Origin: an uncultured Pseudomonadales bacterium
GTDB lineage: Bacteria; Pseudomonadota; Gammaproteobacteria; Pseudomonadales; Cellvibrionaceae
DNA: 64,000 bases
Direction of reading: 5' to 3'
NCBI GenBank assembly: GCA_947494095.1
Contig: CANLTI010000013.1
Coordinates: 20,458-84,457, forward strand
Positions within the stretch are counted from its first letter, which is position 1. Every line of letters starts with the position of its first letter. The notes under the pieces were generated by a model. It worked only from the letters and a program-made list of their open reading frames with translations. It searched no databases and had not been told where the DNA came from. Positions 1 to 8,518 of the stretch are shown here, piece after piece. Made by a program: the position numbers and the translations under genes.

Positions 1-1396
1 TGACTCGGTTGAGGTCTAGATCAACAGATAGCAGCTTACCTGCAAATAGCAGGTTTTCATTTTGATCTGTCGTACTCCGCGACTCAACTTCAAAGCCCCA
101 GTCATACGATAAATCATCTGAACCATCAAATTTGCGGTCGTTAAGCCCTTTTTGCGTACGCTTGATCGACGAGGCGGCAAAGCCGTTATCACTTTTAATC
201 GCGGTCACCACAAGGTAATCACCAATATTAAGTGTACTGAGCGATAACCGTGAATCACTTTGTAGTAAATCTACGATAGCCGTATCAGGCTTTATAGCAA
301 TACGCTGGCCGTCAACATCAATGGATGGCTCTCCATCTACCTGCAAGCTTGTTATAACGCCGGTCAGTGTGCTTTTAGGCCTATTGGATTTGAATACTAT
401 CTCTTCGGCCAACAACTGCGCAGCAGCCATGGGCTTGCCTTTAACCACAAGCCGGTCACCACTGGCAATCTTGTCAATACTGCCGTCATCAACTACCGTA
501 TTAGCATCATAAATGACTTCTACGCCATTAATCCAAAAACGCGTATTTTCTATACTTCTGACTGCACCGGCAATAGTCGCCGACTCGACAACCTTCTCAT
601 TTTGAGCAAGGGTAGTCGCAAAATTAAGCGCCGTAGAGGCAACAAGGTAGTCATAGTCATCACCCGCGTTTAATGTGCCCTCAAACAAAACAACATCACC
701 CTCCTCTATGGTCAGGGGCTCGCTAAGGCTTGAGTAATCTATGTTGAGCATGCCTATTTGAGCGCGCATTTGTACGCCATCTACCTGATTAACATAACCG
801 CGCACCTTACTCGGCTCGGCCGTCTTTGCTTGCGTTATACGTGTTGCTAGTACTTCGCCATCTTGCAACCAGCCACTAATCGTAACCTCTTGACCGTAAA
901 GCGCCTTATCATCGAGCGCCTTACCAATAACAGTTTCGGCGTCTATACGAACGCGCTGACCCAGCACTGTAGCAACACCAGCAATATCGTCATAAGCTTC
1001 TACACGGCCCCGCACAGTAGGCTCAAAAAAGACCTGTTCAGCAAATAACTTGCCGCCGTCTTCGCTGTAGCCGCTCATAGCAATCATATCACCCACTTCA
1101 AAGTCGGCTTCTGTAACCACATGACCGTGGCGATAAAAAATAGCGTTCTCCGTGTCATAGTGATCGCCATGAATAATCACACTACCAAAACCATTGATAG
1201 AGCCTTGCACAATGAGTGGTGAGGGCTCACCAAGGCCAATATCGCCCCCCGGCTCAGGAATTGGAACTTTACCGCTGCCATCAATACCTGCAACTTCCCG
1301 CCTGTCGGTCTCTCCACAGCCTACAACTAAAGCCGCTAAACACCCGCTCATGATTACCCGCCAACTGATACGCAAAATTTGCGAATAATTACGCAT
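1..1396 (-). CDS. DUF5666-repeat lipoprotein, 3' end outside window
   Basis: An open frame runs from an ATG at 1396 to the left edge without a stop (at least 465 residues). The N-terminus is a lipoprotein signal peptide with lipobox LVVGC (Cys27), so the protein should be anchored in a membrane facing the periplasm. The rest is at least five copies of a roughly 60-70-residue beta-rich unit of the form GxVxx...V.G..V.I...T.......L..GD.V.V.G, which matches the DUF5666 pattern. The start overlaps the last 8 bases of the upstream DUF6502 gene and has a strong ribosome site (AGGAGAAGG), indicating translational coupling. Function is unknown; the repeats look like small beta-barrel (OB-like) modules. 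The family assignment is from motif recognition. Confidence 0.75.
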   Translation of the reverse strand, partial: MRNYSQILRISWRVIMSGCLAALVVGCGETDRREVAGIDGSGKVPIPEPGGDIGLGEPSPLIVQGSINGFGSVIIHGDHYDTENAIFYRHGHVVTEADFEVGDMIAMSGYSEDGGKLFAEQVFFEPTVRGRVEAYDDIAGVATVLGQRVRIDAETVIGKALDDKALYGQEVTISGWLQDGEVLATRITQAKTAEPSKVRGYVNQVDGVQMRAQIGMLNIDYSSLSEPLTIEEGDVVLFEGTLNAGDDYDYLVASTALNFATTLAQNEKVVESATIAGAVRSIENTRFWINGVEVIYDANTVVDDGSIDKIASGDRLVVKGKPMAAAQLLAEEIVFKSNRPKSTLTGVITSLQVDGEPSIDVDGQRIAIKPDTAIVDLLQSDSRLSLSTLNIGDYLVVTAIKSDNGFAASSIKRTQKGLNDRKFDGSDDLSYDWGFEVESRSTTDQNENLLFAGKLLSVDLDLNRV

Positions 1397-2276
1397 GACC
1401 TTCTCCTGATATTTCGCCTGTATTAACCGCTTTTTTGATTTTTTCTTTATCATAATGAATTAAATAGGTTCCAACACCTAAGCGTACGACGTCTCTCGGC
1501 TCTGTAGTCACATCACATTCACGCTCTGTTAACCACGCATCAACGCGCTCTAGTAACGCTTGCCCCTCTTGCTCCGCAAAGCGCTCAAAAGCGGGGACAT
1601 CTTTAGCCGCAATAGCATTGTTACTTGCGCGACGCTCAAATCGAGGGCGGGCACGCTTTTCTTTACCCACAACATAAAGGTTATGAAACATTGTGTTCAG
1701 AATCTCACTCGATACCGAGCTTGCGCGCAGCAGTGACTCAGGGTTGTTATTGGCAGGCACATAAAAGCGCTTAAGCGCACGTAAACGACCGGCTTGTGTT
1801 TTTTCAATACAACCACTGCCTAGGAGCTCTTTGAGAATGGTACTCACAGGAATATCTCCGCCGTAAGCTTTCACCAAGCGAGTAAAATCTTTAGCTTCGT
1901 CATGGGCTTCTAAGGATAGCTCTAAAGGTAATCCACTTGCATCCAAGTAGCTCGCATCTTGATACCAAGCACTTAAAATGCGTGTCAGGCGGTCTTGCTC
2001 ATGCTGGTTGCCTTCAACTAAATCAGCTTGCTCTAGCGCATCTTTAACCCGCTTCACTTCTTTTCGGTCAATACCTGTCATAGTCGCAATACGCGACATA
2101 TTAGTTGGGCGCCCCTGCAACCCAAAATCATTAGCGCACACTTCAACAAAAAGTGTTTTGGCGAGTTTACAAAACTCGCTATAAGTCACACCATTGTGAA
2201 TTAATATCCGAATCACCGGCCGCAACATTGTGCGAGCAGCCGAGAGAATAAGTTGTTTTATATTGAGTTCTTTCAT
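1389..2276 (-). CDS. DUF6502 family protein
   Basis: A 295-residue soluble protein with no signal peptide. The first 90 residues (MLRPVIRILIHNGVTYSEFC, then a segment ending in TGIDRKEVKRV) read like a winged-helix or DNA-binding-like module, as in the DUF6502 family; the middle contains a second helical segment and the C-terminus is basic. DUF6502 genes commonly sit directly upstream of DUF5666 genes, and here the two overlap by 8 bases. The gene diverges from the TraF-like gene at 2772 across a 495-base gap, so it is a possible regulator of that divergent pair (inference). The exact biochemical role is unknown. Confidence 0.75.
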   Translation of the reverse strand: MKELNIKQLILSAARTMLRPVIRILIHNGVTYSEFCKLAKTLFVEVCANDFGLQGRPTNMSRIATMTGIDRKEVKRVKDALEQADLVEGNQHEQDRLTRILSAWYQDASYLDASGLPLELSLEAHDEAKDFTRLVKAYGGDIPVSTILKELLGSGCIEKTQAGRLRALKRFYVPANNNPESLLRASSVSSEILNTMFHNLYVVGKEKRARPRFERRASNNAIAAKDVPAFERFAEQEGQALLERVDAWLTERECDVTTEPRDVVRLGVGTYLIHYDKEKIKKAVNTGEISGEGHA

Positions 2277-2771
2277 GTGGGAGAGATTACCCCAAATACT
2301 ACGACCCGTCGCAGCCCGCTGTCTATTTTATGACCACTATCACATTGAAAGAGACCATTGTGCGGTTTTGCCAAAGTTTTGTTAAGGCTTAAGTGAATAA
2401 TTTTTTTATTTCATGCCAATATTGCCTCTAATACAGCACAAAAAAGTGACTCTATGTGTCGAAATGTGCGCACAAATGACACGCCTATATTGCACCACTT
2501 TATGCGGTGAGCCATTAAAATATCCCACACAATTAAGCTTTAATAAGACTTACTCAAGCCGCCAAAAAAATGCCTCGATAAAAACCATATCAATGCGTAA
2601 ATACGCATTTTTTAGTTATTAAATAAAACTAAAATACCCCTCTTTATTCGCTATAAGACTTTATTTTTATATAGCTCTCAATCAAGCCCAAACAGGCTCG
2701 TTCTTTGACTATTGTTTAGGTACTGTCCATATAAATATCGCAATTGGAATCTATCGAGCAGGGATCTAGTA
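2277..2771. other. divergent intergenic region
   Basis: AT-rich spacer between the divergently transcribed DUF6502 gene and the TraF-like gene. It must hold promoters for both directions. I see several AT-rich -10-like stretches (for example around 2630-2670) but no convincing matched -35/-10 pair, no terminator, and no credible coding frame; a 69-codon frame at 2413-2622 has no ribosome site and atypical composition. Confidence 0.5.
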
Positions 2772-4172
2772 ATGAGTATTGGCGCACATATATCAAAAAT
2801 AATAACCTGCAACGCTGCTAATGCTTATCGCATAGTGCTGCCTACATTTATATACGCATCCATATCACTATTGATAGCCAGCCTAGCCATAACTCAGCTC
2901 GCTTATGCCAATAGTAATTTATTGCACCATGCACAGGGTCTTACGGCTGGCCAAGGCTCTAATCATCACGCACTTTTTAGCGGTATTACCAACCCTGCCA
3001 TGGGTGATCTAATGATTCGCCCCGATGAACGGTTTCGTATGGCATATTTTTTTAGTCTCTCCAGCTCAACCGAACTAGGCCAGGTCGATAATTTTGTTGA
3101 TGACATTGATGAGCTCATTGATATCTTAGAAGACCCCGCCAACGCCGGTGATGTGCCCGTCAATGAAACCCTCGATCGCTTTAACCTTGTTATTGAGCAA
3201 GCGAGTAAAGACGGGTACTTAAAAACAACAAACGGGTTATACCTACCGCCATTCCCCTTGTATTGGCGGCCATTATTTTTACCCGGCACTATCACCTTCG
3301 AGTTCAATATAGAGAGCCAAATAAACGCTAGCGCCCTATCTGATGAGCTTATTTATGATGATCAAAAAGAAACCTTCTCAACAGCGACCTCTGCTTATTT
3401 AAAAAGTGGCTTACAAACAAAATTGGCTTTTAGCTATAGCCAAAAAGTTTCTAGCAATTTATTGGGCACCAAAAATACACAATTATTTGTCGGTGCAAAA
3501 TTAAATATTTACGACCTAGAGCTCAGCAAGCAAGTATTTCAACTTGAATTATTAAGAGGCCAAGGCATTGAAGATCTCATCAAGGATGAGTACAAAAATA
3601 ATCGCATAAAGTCTACCGGAATAGGCTTAGATTTTGGTGCCGTTTGGTCTGCACAAAGGTATCGTTTAGGCGCCACAATTACAAATTTAAACGCGCCCGC
3701 TTTTAATTATGGCGCCATAGGCGTTAACTGCGACAAATATACAGACGCAAGCCATTCGCAAAGTAACTGCTATATTGCCGATTATTTTTCCAATATTAAA
3801 GGCAATATAAAAACCCATGAACAACACACTAAAAATGCCGTAATTACTCTTGATGGTAGCTATTTTATAACCCCAAAATGGTTAGTTTCAGCCGCCACAG
3901 AGCTTTCACGCTATGACGATACCGTAGGTCAAGAAAACCAGTGGGCTCATTGGTCCACCAGCTTTCATCCTAAGGGTTTTTGGATGCCGAGCGTCCGTGC
4001 CAGCTACCGTAAAAATTTAGCGGGCTCAAAATTAAGCTATGCCGGTATTGGGCTGACTCTGGGTAAGGTTGTCAACATAGATTTAAGCCTTGCACTCGAG
4101 GATGTTGTCGTGGATACAGATAAAGTTCCTCGGGGTATTGGCTTTGCCCTGAGTATTGAGGAATGGTTTTGA
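2772..4172 (+). CDS. TraF-like outer-membrane beta-barrel protein (TraF_2 type)
   Basis: The frame is open from 2712, but the ATG at 2772 is preferred because AGGGA lies at a proper distance upstream and the protein then begins with a basic region and a hydrophobic stretch ending AYA, a good signal peptidase site (about residue 46). The mature protein contains GITNPAMG near its start and alternating beta-strand patterns, ends in an aromatic residue (EEWF), and resembles proteins annotated as 'conjugal transfer protein TraF' (TraF_2, PF13729). These are FadL-like outer-membrane barrels; no other conjugation gene is present, so a plasmid-transfer role is unlikely. It is followed 62 bases later by a large lipoprotein gene, probably cotranscribed. 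Confidence 0.7.
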   Translation: MSIGAHISKIITCNAANAYRIVLPTFIYASISLLIASLAITQLAYANSNLLHHAQGLTAGQGSNHHALFSGITNPAMGDLMIRPDERFRMAYFFSLSSSTELGQVDNFVDDIDELIDILEDPANAGDVPVNETLDRFNLVIEQASKDGYLKTTNGLYLPPFPLYWRPLFLPGTITFEFNIESQINASALSDELIYDDQKETFSTATSAYLKSGLQTKLAFSYSQKVSSNLLGTKNTQLFVGAKLNIYDLELSKQVFQLELLRGQGIEDLIKDEYKNNRIKSTGIGLDFGAVWSAQRYRLGATITNLNAPAFNYGAIGVNCDKYTDASHSQSNCYIADYFSNIKGNIKTHEQHTKNAVITLDGSYFITPKWLVSAATELSRYDDTVGQENQWAHWSTSFHPKGFWMPSVRASYRKNLAGSKLSYAGIGLTLGKVVNIDLSLALEDVVVDTDKVPRGIGFALSIEEWF

Positions 4173-4234
4173 TGTTTTAATAAAAAAACCAATAATAATA
4201 TTAAACATATTCTATTTTTGACCCGAGACAACTT

Positions 4235-5962
4235 ATGCACACTATAAAACCTACACCCATATTAAAAAAAATATTCTACATAGGCACTGTAGTATTAACA
4301 CTTAGTGCCTGTGGTGGTGGCGATCAAGATCGCGGTAGGGTTACGCTTTTTGAGCAAAATTTTAGTGGCGTAGCCGTTGATGGACATATAGCAAGAGCCA
4401 AGGTATTTATAGACAGTAATAATAACGCAACTCGCGATCCATGGGAGAGCTTTTCATTTACCGATGACGCAGGCTATTATGGATACAACCCTAATACAGG
4501 TAAAGATTACTGCGCCAGTGATGCTACCGAAGAAGAGCAACAATACTGCTTAAGCTCACAATCACCATTGGGCAGCGTTGTAATACGTGTTGACGGTGGC
4601 TACGACAGGCTTACCGGCGAACCTTTTATTGGGCAGCTCAGTCGTCGTATTAATGCGCTCAACCCTGCCGATCGAACCCAGCTCGTTATCACACCTATTA
4701 CGACATTACTCACCAGCATAGAGGACCCTACCGCACATGAGAATATTCTCGCCGCTCTTGGTATCGAGGAACAAGACTTAGATATTGACTATTTAAATAG
4801 CCGAGGCAATCGCGAAATTGACGGCCACCTGCTCAATACTGCGCTCAAAATTCACAAAACAATCACTATCCTCAGCGATCGTATCGACGATGCTTATGAA
4901 CAAATGCACGATACAACAGGCATGCCTAATGATGCCTCACAAGCCTTATATAAAAATCTTGCTGACACACTAACACTGCCTAGCACGCAAAATTTAAACG
5001 CCACTAGCCTACACAATACACTGACCGACCCTAATCTATTAATTCAAATATTAGATAATGCCGAATCCACTATTCGTAACACGTACGATAAGTACAATAT
5101 TGATTTGCCTCTAGATATGGGAAGCCCAAATAATCCGCAAAAACTTAATCGCCCAGCCTCTGTTGCTGCGCAAATACCATTGCTTGTCGATCTATTATTA
5201 GACGATGCCATAGATCAAGGGCAAATATTAGGCTATATACGCGCATTAGAGACGGTCGTTATAAAATCAGTCAATGAATCAACGCAAGATGACCGTACAA
5301 TTAACAACGCCTTTGAATTTTTCTTTAATGCTAACAATACCGCCCTTATAGAGGCTTTGCGCGTAGCCTTAAGTGATGACAAAGCGGATATTAATGCATT
5401 GGTCAATAATGATTTTAGCGGCGAGGATTTTAATAGCATTGCGTCAATTACTAACGCAGCTCGCATCCAAGATAATGCCAATGCCTTTAGTGACCTCGAT
5501 GGTAAACAACTTTTAATTTCTGACTTGGACCTGGGCTATTTGCCCAACAACCTTAGCGATATTGAATTAGAACTCTACTTTAAGGCTGGCAATGATGAGC
5601 TAAGCGGCAGCATAACAGCATGCGCCAAGTATATTGATGGCGCCAGCCAAGATAGCTTAGGAGAGGGTAACTTTAGAGGAGAAATTTTAAACGGTTTTTG
5701 GAGTTTACTCGGCGCGACAAAAGAAAATCCCCAGTCCTACAGTTTATTACTAACATTTGATTTTTTAGGGGCTAACTACCAAGCCATTATGAAGCCCGCA
5801 GGCAATACAACGGTTAATGGCATCGAGTACCAACAAATTCGCTTTGATTATAATGGTGACATTAAGGTGTGGCATAGCGAGGCAGGCTTAAGCGCACAAC
5901 AAACAATACCCACCAATAGCAATGAATGCGCTCAACGATTACCTTCACGTATCGGTATTTAA
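4235..5962 (+). CDS. large lipoprotein with EF-hand-like loop, function unknown
   Basis: 575 residues. The lipoprotein signal ends LSAC (Cys26), followed by a glycine/aspartate linker. Residues 46-90 contain a module (VDGHIARAKVFIDSNNN and onward) like the SdrD-B or carboxypeptidase-regulatory type beta-sandwich, and residues 60-71 fit the calcium-binding loop pattern D-x-N-x-N-x-T-x-D-x-x-E exactly. The remainder is helical, without a family I recognise; four cysteines occur (near residues 91, 106, 470 and 568). It follows the TraF-like barrel in the same direction, so the two may form a surface or envelope pair. Its stop codon abuts a decayed MITE copy. A weak ribosome site precedes the ATG. 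Confidence 0.65.
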   Translation: MHTIKPTPILKKIFYIGTVVLTLSACGGGDQDRGRVTLFEQNFSGVAVDGHIARAKVFIDSNNNATRDPWESFSFTDDAGYYGYNPNTGKDYCASDATEEEQQYCLSSQSPLGSVVIRVDGGYDRLTGEPFIGQLSRRINALNPADRTQLVITPITTLLTSIEDPTAHENILAALGIEEQDLDIDYLNSRGNREIDGHLLNTALKIHKTITILSDRIDDAYEQMHDTTGMPNDASQALYKNLADTLTLPSTQNLNATSLHNTLTDPNLLIQILDNAESTIRNTYDKYNIDLPLDMGSPNNPQKLNRPASVAAQIPLLVDLLLDDAIDQGQILGYIRALETVVIKSVNESTQDDRTINNAFEFFFNANNTALIEALRVALSDDKADINALVNNDFSGEDFNSIASITNAARIQDNANAFSDLDGKQLLISDLDLGYLPNNLSDIELELYFKAGNDELSGSITACAKYIDGASQDSLGEGNFRGEILNGFWSLLGATKENPQSYSLLLTFDFLGANYQAIMKPAGNTTVNGIEYQQIRFDYNGDIKVWHSEAGLSAQQTIPTNSNECAQRLPSRIGI

Positions 5963-6349
5963 CCGCTATTAACAGGGTGCTGATGGATGACTTTCTGGGT
6001 ATTTAAGCCCCAAGCCGTACAGGGAAAGAAGGCTTAGACAATGAGCCTGATGGGGGATGCAAGAGTAAGCTTTGCACCTGCAAGGATATGCGAGATTAGA
6101 CCTTGCACCTGCATAAGGATATGCAAGATTAGACTTTGCACCTGCATAAGGATATGCAAGATTAGACTTTGCACCTGCATAAGGATATGCAAGATTAGAC
6201 TTTGCACCTGCGTAAGGATATGCAAGATTAGACTTTGCAGGAGCACAAAGTCGAGAAGCACAAAGTCGAGAGGCACAGGGTCGCAAATAACTTGAGCGGC
6301 CCAGCACATGACTCATTAGCGCCCGATTTGCGCACCTGTGAATAGCGAC
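5962..6349 (+). mobile_element. decayed MITE copy 1 with internal tandem expansion
   Basis: This 388-base stretch carries the same conserved blocks as the intact copies at 51496 and 36156: AGGGTGCTGATGG, GGGTATTTAAGC, CTTGAGCGGCCCAG and CATTAGCGCCC, in the same order. Its ends are imperfect inverted repeats (GCTATTAACAGG at 5965 against GCTATTCACAGG read from 6346). No target duplication is visible, so this is an older or diverged member. Relative to the intact copies it has gained a tandem array of 33-base units. It begins at the stop codon of the upstream lipoprotein gene. Confidence 0.75.
6077..6239 (+). repeat. 33-bp tandem repeat array (about 5 units)
   Basis: Units start at 6077 (31 bases, diverged), 6108, 6141, 6174 and 6207, each CCTGCATAAGGATATGCAAG followed by ATTAGACTTTGCA; the last four differ by about one base. 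The array lies inside MITE copy 1 and its unit includes the TAGACTTTGCA block seen once in MITE copy 2, suggesting local amplification of an internal segment. There are no spacers, so it is not a CRISPR array. Because 33 is a multiple of three it keeps several frames open, producing spurious repetitive reading frames on both strands. Confidence 0.9.
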
Positions 6350-6358
6350 ATAAAAAAA

Positions 6359-7321
6359 CTAAAGTGTCTTTAACCAGCTTGTTATCTCATTATGCTTAAA
6401 AGTGAAACCTGATTGCTGCAGCTTACTCGGCACAACTCGCTGGCTGGCCAATAATAACTCTTCGGCCATTTGCCCCATAGCCAGCTTTAAAAAAGGCGCA
6501 GGAGCAGCGAGAGCAAGTAGAGTATGATAATGCGCCGCTAAGTGTGCCGTTAGTGTTTTGTTGGTTAGCGGTTCGGGGGCAACAATGTTGTACGCGCCGG
6601 CTAGCTGAGTACTCTCAATTAAATACAGTAATGCTCTAACCGCATCCTCTAATGCTATCCAAGAAAACCACTGCTGGCCATTGCCGTTTTGCAATGCAAC
6701 TTTGGCCTTAAAGGGTAAGGCCATCTGAGAAAATGCGCCACCTTCGTTAGACATAACCACGCCAAACCGTGCCACACAAACTCTAATGGCGTCATTATCG
6801 AGTAAAGGCTTTAGCGAGGCCTCCCAGGCGGCACATAACCCGTGCGAATAACAATCGACAGGGGTGGCACCCTCGGTAATGCGCTTATCGCCCTGGTCAC
6901 CATAAAAACCAATAGCCGATGCATTAATAAAGGTCCCTTTGAAGTGTGTTTGCGTACAATAGCGAATCAGCCCTTCAACGGCATCAATTCGACTATTTAA
7001 TAGGCGCTTTTTTTGAGCCGACGTCCACCGGCCTGCGGCAATGGAGTGCCCCGTTAAATTAACAATAATTTCGTACTTTGAGGCGCATTCGACGCAATCG
7101 GCCAGTGACGCCCAAGTAATGGGGTTTGCAAACGGTATTATTTTATTTATTTTGGATGCGTTGCGCCCCACCACATCGACTTGATAGCCTTGGTTGTTTA
7201 AAGCCACGGCAAGGTGACGACCAATAAACCCCGATCCGCCAGCAATCAATACTGTTTTTGACGGCCTATTGATTTTTTCAGCGTGAGAAGACTCGATTGA
7301 GGGTTCCATTTTGATCACCAT
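6359..7321 (-). CDS. TIGR01777-type NAD(P)-dependent epimerase (extended SDR)
   Basis: 320 residues (316 if the ATG at 7309, which has the better ribosome site GGTGA, is used). The Rossmann dinucleotide-binding motif GGSGFIG follows TVLIA, and the segments LTGHSIAAGRW and ASAIGFYGDQ are characteristic of the TIGR01777/YfcH family of atypical short-chain dehydrogenases; the C-terminal domain ends in the family's short DUF1731-like tail (VVPSKLQQSGFTFKHNEI). Cytoplasmic; the true substrate of this family is not established. It lies 114 bases downstream of the ABC exporter genes on the same strand and is probably independent of them. Confidence 0.88.
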   Translation of the reverse strand: MVIKMEPSIESSHAEKINRPSKTVLIAGGSGFIGRHLAVALNNQGYQVDVVGRNASKINKIIPFANPITWASLADCVECASKYEIIVNLTGHSIAAGRWTSAQKKRLLNSRIDAVEGLIRYCTQTHFKGTFINASAIGFYGDQGDKRITEGATPVDCYSHGLCAAWEASLKPLLDNDAIRVCVARFGVVMSNEGGAFSQMALPFKAKVALQNGNGQQWFSWIALEDAVRALLYLIESTQLAGAYNIVAPEPLTNKTLTAHLAAHYHTLLALAAPAPFLKLAMGQMAEELLLASQRVVPSKLQQSGFTFKHNEITSWLKTL

Positions 7322-7435
7322 TGACTAACTACCGTTATCGTTACTACAGCTTAGTACGGATAACAGCACATCCCCGATCAATCGTGCTCAGTAAAATACA
7401 TAAAACACTTCAACTCAAGCTCAAGGCATACAAAA

Positions 7436-8515
7436 TTAATACAATTTCTTTAATTTTTCACTTAACTGAATACCCGATAAGACTTCTATATTAATGCCAT
7501 CAGATAAACCCGTCACCACCTCGCGTCGCTCAAAGTCTTTATCATTAATAGCCACCTCTACAAAGTTTGCACCATTTTCAATAATTAAATTACCTTCATT
7601 GATCGCTAGTACATCAATACGCTCATTCAATACTATATCGGCATTTGCACTGTAACCGGCGCGTAAGAATACTCCCGCTTGCAGCTTAATGGCAGCCCTA
7701 ATATCAAATTTTATTGTGCCATGATGATCGTAACCCTTAGGTGCAATATACTCTAAATCAGCCCCAAAGGTATGCTGCCCCAAAGCACCAATACTGAGTG
7801 ATATCGGCATGCCTATTTTTAATTTACCAACTTCCGACTCGTCAATTTTCCCCTCAAAAATCATATCATTCATATTGGCAATTTGAGCAATCGTTGTACC
7901 GGCATTAAAGGTATTGCTTTCAATGACAAAAGTACCTTCTTTTACCGGCACACTCAACAATAAACCCGAAACTGTGGCATACACAATATTAGAAATCTTC
8001 CCTCCATGCTTACTAACACCTACCTTAATCAAGGCCACATTATCTTCTGCTGCCTGCAAGGTTTCCTCGGCCAAATCAAACTGCAATTTGTATTTATTAA
8101 ACTCAAAATCCGATATTAATAAAGCGTTATGCAGCTTTTTTTGACGTTCAAAATCTCGCTCAACATTAAGATAGTTAAGCCTTGCCTTTTCTACATCCGA
8201 CTCAGCACTCCTTAAATATTCCACATCCGGCACCAGCTCAATTCGAGCAATCACATCGCCTTTTGTTACCGCATCACCAGCCTCCACCAGCACCTCTTCA
8301 ATAACACCCGATACTTTTGATTTAACATCGACTTCTTTACGCGGTTTAATATTACCTGTCGCTACCGTTTTCACAAAAATATCGGCCATGAGCGGTGTTG
8401 CAACTTCATGCACAACAGGGTCTTCTTCAGATTTTTGATACAAAAAAAATGTAGTCCATACAAAAGTTGCCAATAAACTCAGGCCCAAAAAAACACCTAA
8501 AAACTTCTTCATCAT
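7436..8515 (-). CDS. periplasmic adaptor (membrane fusion) subunit of ABC exporter, MacA-like
   Basis: 359 residues. One N-terminal membrane anchor (residues about 4-26) is followed by a lipoyl-like half (VSGVIEEVLVEAGDAVTKGD), a helical hairpin (residues about 78-140) and a second lipoyl/beta-barrel half, the order seen in HlyD/MacA adaptors. It would link the inner-membrane permeases to an outer-membrane channel. It follows the second permease gene by 3 bases, so it is the last gene of a four-gene operon. The C-terminus ends shortly after the membrane-proximal domain. No TolC-type gene is present in the window. Confidence 0.85.
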   Translation of the reverse strand: MMKKFLGVFLGLSLLATFVWTTFFLYQKSEEDPVVHEVATPLMADIFVKTVATGNIKPRKEVDVKSKVSGVIEEVLVEAGDAVTKGDVIARIELVPDVEYLRSAESDVEKARLNYLNVERDFERQKKLHNALLISDFEFNKYKLQFDLAEETLQAAEDNVALIKVGVSKHGGKISNIVYATVSGLLLSVPVKEGTFVIESNTFNAGTTIAQIANMNDMIFEGKIDESEVGKLKIGMPISLSIGALGQHTFGADLEYIAPKGYDHHGTIKFDIRAAIKLQAGVFLRAGYSANADIVLNERIDVLAINEGNLIIENGANFVEVAINDKDFERREVVTGLSDGINIEVLSGIQLSEKLKKLY

Positions 8516-8518
8516 TTT

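Noticed and set aside
2413..2622. 69-codon plus-strand frame
   Set aside because: No ribosome site, atypical composition, and it lies in a divergent promoter region.
2712..4172. TraF-like gene as evidence of a conjugative element
   Set aside because: No other transfer, relaxase or integrase gene is present; TraF_2 proteins are common chromosomal outer-membrane barrels.
6077..6239. Possible CRISPR array
   Set aside because: The units are directly adjacent without spacers and there are no cas genes.
5969..6316. Repetitive minus-strand frame of 115 codons with an 11-residue repeat, and similar frames on the other strand
   Set aside because: It lies wholly inside MITE copy 1; the 33-bp unit keeps several frames open on both strands, and there is no ribosome site.
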